In this document: piece by piece, positions 60,180 to 64,000 of the stretch
How positions within the stretch are numbered: the stretch's first letter is position 1
Layout: every line of letters begins with the position of its first letter
From: Luteimonas abyssi
GTDB taxonomy: Bacteria; Pseudomonadota; Gammaproteobacteria; Xanthomonadales; Xanthomonadaceae
NCBI RefSeq assembly: GCF_001482195.1
Contig: NZ_KQ759763.1
Location: 1,213,321 to 1,277,320, forward strand
Direction: 5' to 3'
Length of the DNA: 64,000 nt
Notes under the pieces: generated by a model
Database searches by the model: none
Told to the model about the DNA's origin: nothing
Seen by the model: the letters and a program-made list of their open reading frames with translations, nothing else
Program-made: the position numbers and the translations under genes

Positions 60180-60974
60180 TCAGCGTGGGCAGACGGCGAG
60201 TTTGCCCGCGTGCGGGGTGCAGATGCGGTCGCGGCAGGCGATCCCCGCCGGCGTGTTGGCCCGGGGGCATGCGGCCAGGGCCTGTTCGACCTGCTCGCGG
60301 ATGCGTGCGGCACCGCGAGGCTCCCGGGCGGCGGCCGTTTGCTGTGGTCCGCCCAGGCTCTCCAGCCGGGCGCGTGTCTGGTCGCGGGTGCGCGCGTCGT
60401 CGTCGCGGATCTGCGCTACCAGGGAATCCATGGATTCGTGCTGGTCGCCGGCGGCGGCCGTGCTGCCGTCCGGATGGATGATCCGCATCAGCGTATTGAA
60501 CAGGCCACTGTCCACCGCCGCGCCGTCCTCGGCGGCGGGCGCTGCGGCGGTGGCGCCGGTGGCGCGGCGCGCGACCGCGGGCCGGCGTGCGGCCGGAGCC
60601 ACCGCGACCGGGGCACCGGCTGCCGCAGCCGCGGCCGTTGCGTCCGGGCCGGGGTCGGTGGCGGTCGCCGAAGCCGCACCGAGACGCCGGAACGGATCGT
60701 CGCCGGCACCGGCGATGGGCGCATCGACGATCCGGGCGACATCGGGCGCGGCGTCATCGATCGCCGGGGCAGGCGAGGCTTGCGTCGGCAGGGGGCGATC
60801 GTCGAAAGTCTGCGCCCGATCGAGCGGTGCGCCCTGCCAGGCGCGGAACACCGCCAGGAGCAGGAGGACAAGGACGATGAGACCGGCGCACCACAGCAGC
60901 ACCCTGCGCTGCGACGTCGGAGCGGCAGGCGCGCGCTTGGGCGCACGCGGACGTTCCGGCGCACGCTGCTCCAT
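60180..60974 (-). CDS. Unknown single-pass membrane protein with Ala/Pro-rich middle
   Basis: The product (264 residues from the ATG at 60974) has one membrane segment near residue 25-45 (VLLWCAGLIVLVLLLLAVF), a long Ala/Pro/Thr-rich region and a C-terminal part with repeated charged helices (MDSLVAQIRDDDARTRDQTRARLE) and several Cys. No family was recognised. A TTG start at 61061 with AGGA upstream would add 29 residues and is possible. It is divergent from the T6SS-edge gene at 61166, so it could belong to that locus or be unrelated. Confidence 0.6.
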   Translation of the reverse strand: MEQRAPERPRAPKRAPAAPTSQRRVLLWCAGLIVLVLLLLAVFRAWQGAPLDRAQTFDDRPLPTQASPAPAIDDAAPDVARIVDAPIAGAGDDPFRRLGAASATATDPGPDATAAAAAAGAPVAVAPAARRPAVARRATGATAAAPAAEDGAAVDSGLFNTLMRIIHPDGSTAAAGDQHESMDSLVAQIRDDDARTRDQTRARLESLGGPQQTAAAREPRGAARIREQVEQALAACPRANTPAGIACRDRICTPHAGKLAVCPR

Positions 60975-61165
60975 GTCGGCCAGGATGCGGCCGCCGCCGG
61001 ACGCCGGGCCGTGTCCATTCCCGCCGACCAGGCTGGGACGAGTCGATTCGCCAGTATTCAAGGGCAATCCTGCGCTTGTCCGGCGTTGGCCGGCTTCATT
61101 CCATCGTCCGCATTCTATGCCGCGACCGCGGCGCGTCAACGGCGCGTGAGCCGGAGAGACCGCCG

Positions 61166-62029
61166 ATGATCCTGTTGCTTCTCGCGATTTTCTTCCTGCT
61201 GGCGTGCATCGCGACCTGGCTGTTGATGTTCCCGTCGGGCCGCGACGCCGTGGCGAGCTGGCTCGCGCGGCTCGGCGGGCAGGCCTCGCGGCGCGGGCAG
61301 AATCTCGGTCGGCGGGTGGCCCGCGGGGTCGATGCGGGCAGTCGCGCCGCGGCATCGGGCGGCAATGGATTCGTGGCGTTCGTTCGCAATCGCCGCTGGG
61401 TCCTGCTGGCCACGGCGGGTCTGTTGCTGCTACCTCCGTTGCTGATCCTGGGATTCCGCCAGCAGGTGGTGCTGCCCGGCTTCCAGGGCGACGACCTCGG
61501 TGAATCGCGCAGCATGGTGGCGTCGCTGCTGCGCGGCGAGCGGCTGGTGCCGCCGCCCGCGCCGCCACCGGCGGTGTTCACCACCCGGGAGATCCTGGAG
61601 GAACGGCCTGAGATCGTGACCGCGGACCGTCGCTGGGACAATGTCGATCCCGACCTGCAGCAGCGCGTGCTGGCGATCTACCAGGTCATGCGGCAGCAAT
61701 ACGGGATCCAGATGGTGCTGGTGGAAGGCTACCGGTCGCCGGAGCGCCAGGCCGAACTGGCCAGCGAAGGGCGCGCCACGCTGGCCGGTGCCTGGGCCAG
61801 CTGTCACCAGTACGGGCTCGCGCTCGACAGTGCGCCCATGCGCGACGGCAAGCTGCAATGGAACATGGAGGATCCGTGGACGCATCGGGCCTACTTCCTC
61901 TATGGCGAGCTGGCCGAGCAGGCGGGGCTGACCTGGGGCGGGCGCTGGACGCGGATCAAGGATTTCGTCCATGTCGAGGCCACGCAACGGTGTCGCGAGG
62001 CCCGCAACGCCCGCCAGCGCGGGGGCTGA
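61166..62029 (+). CDS. Membrane-anchored M15-family peptidase (TagX-like)
   Basis: The 287-residue product has two hydrophobic segments (about 1-22 and 78-98) and a C-terminal M15 zinc peptidase domain. EGYRSPERQAELA is followed by SCHQYGLALD (zinc His and Asp), then DFVHVE (zinc His). These residues are those of D,D- or L,D-peptidases of the VanY/M15 group. In Acinetobacter the M15 protein TagX is a peptidoglycan hydrolase needed to assemble the T6SS, and this gene lies just before a PAAR gene. By analogy it may open the cell wall for the secretion machine. The ATG at 61166 has a purine-rich GGAGAG upstream. Confidence 0.8.
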   Translation: MILLLLAIFFLLACIATWLLMFPSGRDAVASWLARLGGQASRRGQNLGRRVARGVDAGSRAAASGGNGFVAFVRNRRWVLLATAGLLLLPPLLILGFRQQVVLPGFQGDDLGESRSMVASLLRGERLVPPPAPPPAVFTTREILEERPEIVTADRRWDNVDPDLQQRVLAIYQVMRQQYGIQMVLVEGYRSPERQAELASEGRATLAGAWASCHQYGLALDSAPMRDGKLQWNMEDPWTHRAYFLYGELAEQAGLTWGGRWTRIKDFVHVEATQRCREARNARQRGG

Positions 62030-62194
62030 GACGCGCGTCCCAGAGTAGAGCGGCAACGCCGCCGGGCGGGCCCGGTGCCTGGTGGCGTTGCCGGATGCGA
62101 CGCAAGAGGTGCGAAGCGGCTTGGAGTCCTGCTATCTTGGCGACCGGACTCGCCGCGGTCTTCAGAGGAGCGGCATACATAGGGAGACCACGCG

Positions 62195-62455
62195 ATGTCG
62201 CGTCCAATCATCGTTACAGGCGACCGCATCGACCACGGGGGAAGCGTGGTGGCGGGCGCACCGACCAGCGACATCGGTGGCAAGCAGATCGCGCGCGTCG
62301 GCGATCGGGTCGTCTGCGAGCGTCATGGCCCGACCACGATCGTCTCGGGCGATGCCACGCTGCTCGTGGACGGCCAGCCGGTGGCGCGGCATGGGGACAA
62401 GACCGCGTGTGGTGGAACGTTGCTGTCGAGCCAGTCCGGCGCGTTCATCGATTGA
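62195..62455 (+). CDS. PAAR domain protein (T6SS spike tip)
   Basis: The 86-residue product is a single PAAR domain: a run of PIIVTGDRIDHGGSVVAGAP, then CERHGPTTIVSGDATLLVDGQPVARHGDKTACGGTLL with the His and Cys residues that bind one zinc. Such proteins sharpen the VgrG spike of type VI secretion systems. It starts with the ATG at 62195, with GGGAGA upstream. It has no effector domain fused to it. Confidence 0.93.
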   Translation: MSRPIIVTGDRIDHGGSVVAGAPTSDIGGKQIARVGDRVVCERHGPTTIVSGDATLLVDGQPVARHGDKTACGGTLLSSQSGAFID

Positions 62456-62527
62456 TCGGGGACGTCGGATGAAGCAGTACGCGGGGTGGGCGGTACGGCA
62501 GGGACCGGGGAAGCAGGATATGGCCGC

Positions 62528-63955
62528 ATGATGCGGGCCGTTCTGGTTGTGTTCGTGGTGTTCGCCTGCATCTGGGGTGCGGCGATCGCGTTCTGGCGGA
62601 TCCGCGATGTGGCGCCGGGCGGCCTGCAGATGGTCCTGGTCCTGGGCGCGTTGCCGCTGGCGATCCTGGGCACCATCGTGCTGATCCGGCGCGCGCGTGC
62701 AGCGCGCCGGGATGCGCCCACGCCCCAGGCTGCGGCCCCGGCGTCGGTCGACGCGAACATCGGCGAAGGTCCGCAGCCACCGCCGTTCGCGGTGCTGGCG
62801 GGTGCCGTTCGACTGGCATCGGGCACCGATCCCGCCGCGGCGCTGGAGGCCCTGACCCACCCGGAGCGTCCGGGGCTGCATCCGGTGCTGCGCGACCGCG
62901 ACGGCTTGCCGGTGTTCGCGGCCTGGATCCAGGATCTCGATGTGACCCAGGGCGAGGCGCTTCTGGCGCATTACGCACCGGCCGCTCGTGTCGGCACGGA
63001 TGTCGCGCGCGCGTTCGCGCTGCTCGACACCACGGCCGAAGAACTCTTTCTCGAGGCGCTGGCCGCGCTGCCGGCGGCGCCGGACGTCGCCAGCCGGGTG
63101 GTCGCGGGCATGCACCACCGGCAGACGCCGCAGGCGCGCGAACGCATCGACGTCCAGGTCCTGGTCCCTGCGACCTGGCCGACCGCCGTGCGCGACGGGT
63201 GTGCCGCACTGCTGGCCGAGCGGGCCGGCGAGTGCGGCCTGGCGCCGGAGCAGGTGCGTGTCGAGGCGGTGGCGGTGTCCGCCGCCGTCGACGTCTGGCG
63301 CCATTTCGAACGCCTGACCGAAGGCGAGGTCGGCCGTCGGGACCGCTGGCATCTCGTCCTGACCGCGGACTCCCAGCTCGACGAACGCAGGTTGCGCGCG
63401 ATCGAGGCCGGTAGCGGCCTGATGTCCGCGCGGCGCGAGGACGGCGCGGTGCTGGCCGAAGGCGCGGCGGGCGTATTGCTCGCGCCGGCGACCGGCGGGA
63501 TTCCGGCCGTGGCCGCACTGCACCGGCCGTTGCGCGAGGAGACTTCGCTGGCGTCGTTGCGGGCCGCCGCGCGTGCGACTGCCGATCTCATGAGCGGCGC
63601 ATTGCGACGTGCCGATGTGAGCGCCGACGCGGTGACGTGCGTGCTCAGCGATGCCGATCACCGGCCCGCCGCGTCCATCGAGGCGACCTCGGCCGCATCG
63701 ATCGCCTGTCCGGAACTCGACACCGCCACGCAGTGCCCGTCGCTGGGCGTGCCCAACGGCGGACTCGGCATCGTCGCGCCGATCGGCCTGCTGGCGCTGG
63801 CGACCGCGCACGTCGCCGCGACCTCGGCGCCCGTGCTGGCGCTGTCGGTCGCCGACGAGCGGCTGCGCCATGCCGTGGCCGTGGTCCCGCCGCCGACGCC
63901 AGACCACGCGGCTTCTCCTTCGCAATCCGGCGCCGAATCTCCGGCCGCCGCCTGA
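62528..63955 (+). CDS. Unknown membrane-anchored protein of the T6SS locus
   Basis: The 475-residue product has two hydrophobic segments near the N-terminus (about 3-23 and 33-53), then a large soluble region. Around residues 360-450 (LSDADHRPAASIEATS, VPNGGLGIVAPIGLLALATAHVA) the pattern recalls the C-terminal part of thiolase/ketoacyl-synthase folds by eye, but the active-site residues cannot be assigned. No family was recognised with confidence. It lies between the PAAR gene and the next gene in the same direction. The ATG at 62528 has AGGA about nine bases upstream. Confidence 0.75.
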   Translation: MMRAVLVVFVVFACIWGAAIAFWRIRDVAPGGLQMVLVLGALPLAILGTIVLIRRARAARRDAPTPQAAAPASVDANIGEGPQPPPFAVLAGAVRLASGTDPAAALEALTHPERPGLHPVLRDRDGLPVFAAWIQDLDVTQGEALLAHYAPAARVGTDVARAFALLDTTAEELFLEALAALPAAPDVASRVVAGMHHRQTPQARERIDVQVLVPATWPTAVRDGCAALLAERAGECGLAPEQVRVEAVAVSAAVDVWRHFERLTEGEVGRRDRWHLVLTADSQLDERRLRAIEAGSGLMSARREDGAVLAEGAAGVLLAPATGGIPAVAALHRPLREETSLASLRAAARATADLMSGALRRADVSADAVTCVLSDADHRPAASIEATSAASIACPELDTATQCPSLGVPNGGLGIVAPIGLLALATAHVAATSAPVLALSVADERLRHAVAVVPPPTPDHAASPSQSGAESPAAA

Positions 63956-63968
63956 CGGATCCTCCAGA

Positions 63969-64000
63969 TGTACTTCTTCAGCAGATTCCGCTACTACCTC
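63969..64000 (+). CDS. Start of a further gene, possibly TssM/IcmF (truncated by window)
   Basis: An ATG at 63969 opens a frame whose first residues are MYFFSRFRYYL, 13 bases after the previous stop. The Phe/Tyr/Arg-rich start before a probable membrane segment would suit a T6SS TssM/IcmF protein, but ten residues cannot prove it. Confidence 0.35.

Overview
The window is a GC-rich stretch of a gammaproteobacterial chromosome. The Raetz/Bam/isoprenoid gene order, the map-glnD-dapD-dapE-asnB order, FabV, the long-Q-loop CydA and the protein sequences all point to Xanthomonadaceae/Lysobacteraceae (Lysobacter/Luteimonas-like). This is judged from family knowledge; no database was searched. Most of it is a dense housekeeping chromosome with tightly packed, often ATGA-overlapping genes. 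No phage, insertion sequence or CRISPR array was seen.

Layout. (1) 1-15,101, minus strand: rpsB-tsf with its own terminator, an HDOD-GGDEF c-di-GMP protein, then pyrH-frr-uppS-cdsA-dxr-rseP-bamA-lpxD-fabZ-lpxA-lpxB. These link ribosome recycling, pyrimidine, phospholipid, isoprenoid, outer-membrane-protein and lipid A synthesis. (2) 15,393-20,464, minus: a minimal archaic (Csu-like) chaperone-usher operon: pilin, chaperone, usher, two-domain tip-like subunit and a small secreted protein. (3) 20,745-30,520, plus: map, glnD, dapD, an ArsC/Spx-like reductase, dapE, then asnB preceded by an Asn-rich leader peptide and a classical attenuator, then fabV and a lipoprotein. (4) 30,640-38,000: nitroreductase, I78 inhibitor, penicillin-acylase-family hydrolase, bacterioferritin, tpm, parC. 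(5) 38,100-45,711: an oxygen-response module: an FNR-type Fe-S regulator, cydDC, and cydABX with a perfect FNR box. (6) 45,712-46,614: about 900 bp of non-coding DNA with a 27-bp perfect inverted repeat and two compound palindromic elements, ending at tRNA-Leu(CAG). (7) 46,837-53,252: rnr, rlmB and a seven-transmembrane-free, propeller-type sensor diguanylate cyclase. (8) 53,327-56,978: a guanidine-II riboswitch with a Gdx/SugE exporter, then an operon of an exported DJ-1/PfpI-like protein with a two-component system. (9) 57,061-61,061, minus: rnt, efpL, an SDR dehydrogenase, a TANGO2/NRDE protein and an unknown membrane protein. (10) 61,166-64,000, plus: the edge of a probable type VI secretion cluster (M15 peptidase resembling TagX, a PAAR tip protein, an unknown membrane-anchored protein, and the first codons of another gene).

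The most unusual signals are the predicted Asn-codon attenuator of asnB, the two compound cruciform elements after the cyd operon, the exported DJ-1 protein tied to a two-component system, and the T6SS edge genes. All coding frames of recognised genes look intact. The large antisense open frames are by-products of GC-rich codon use.
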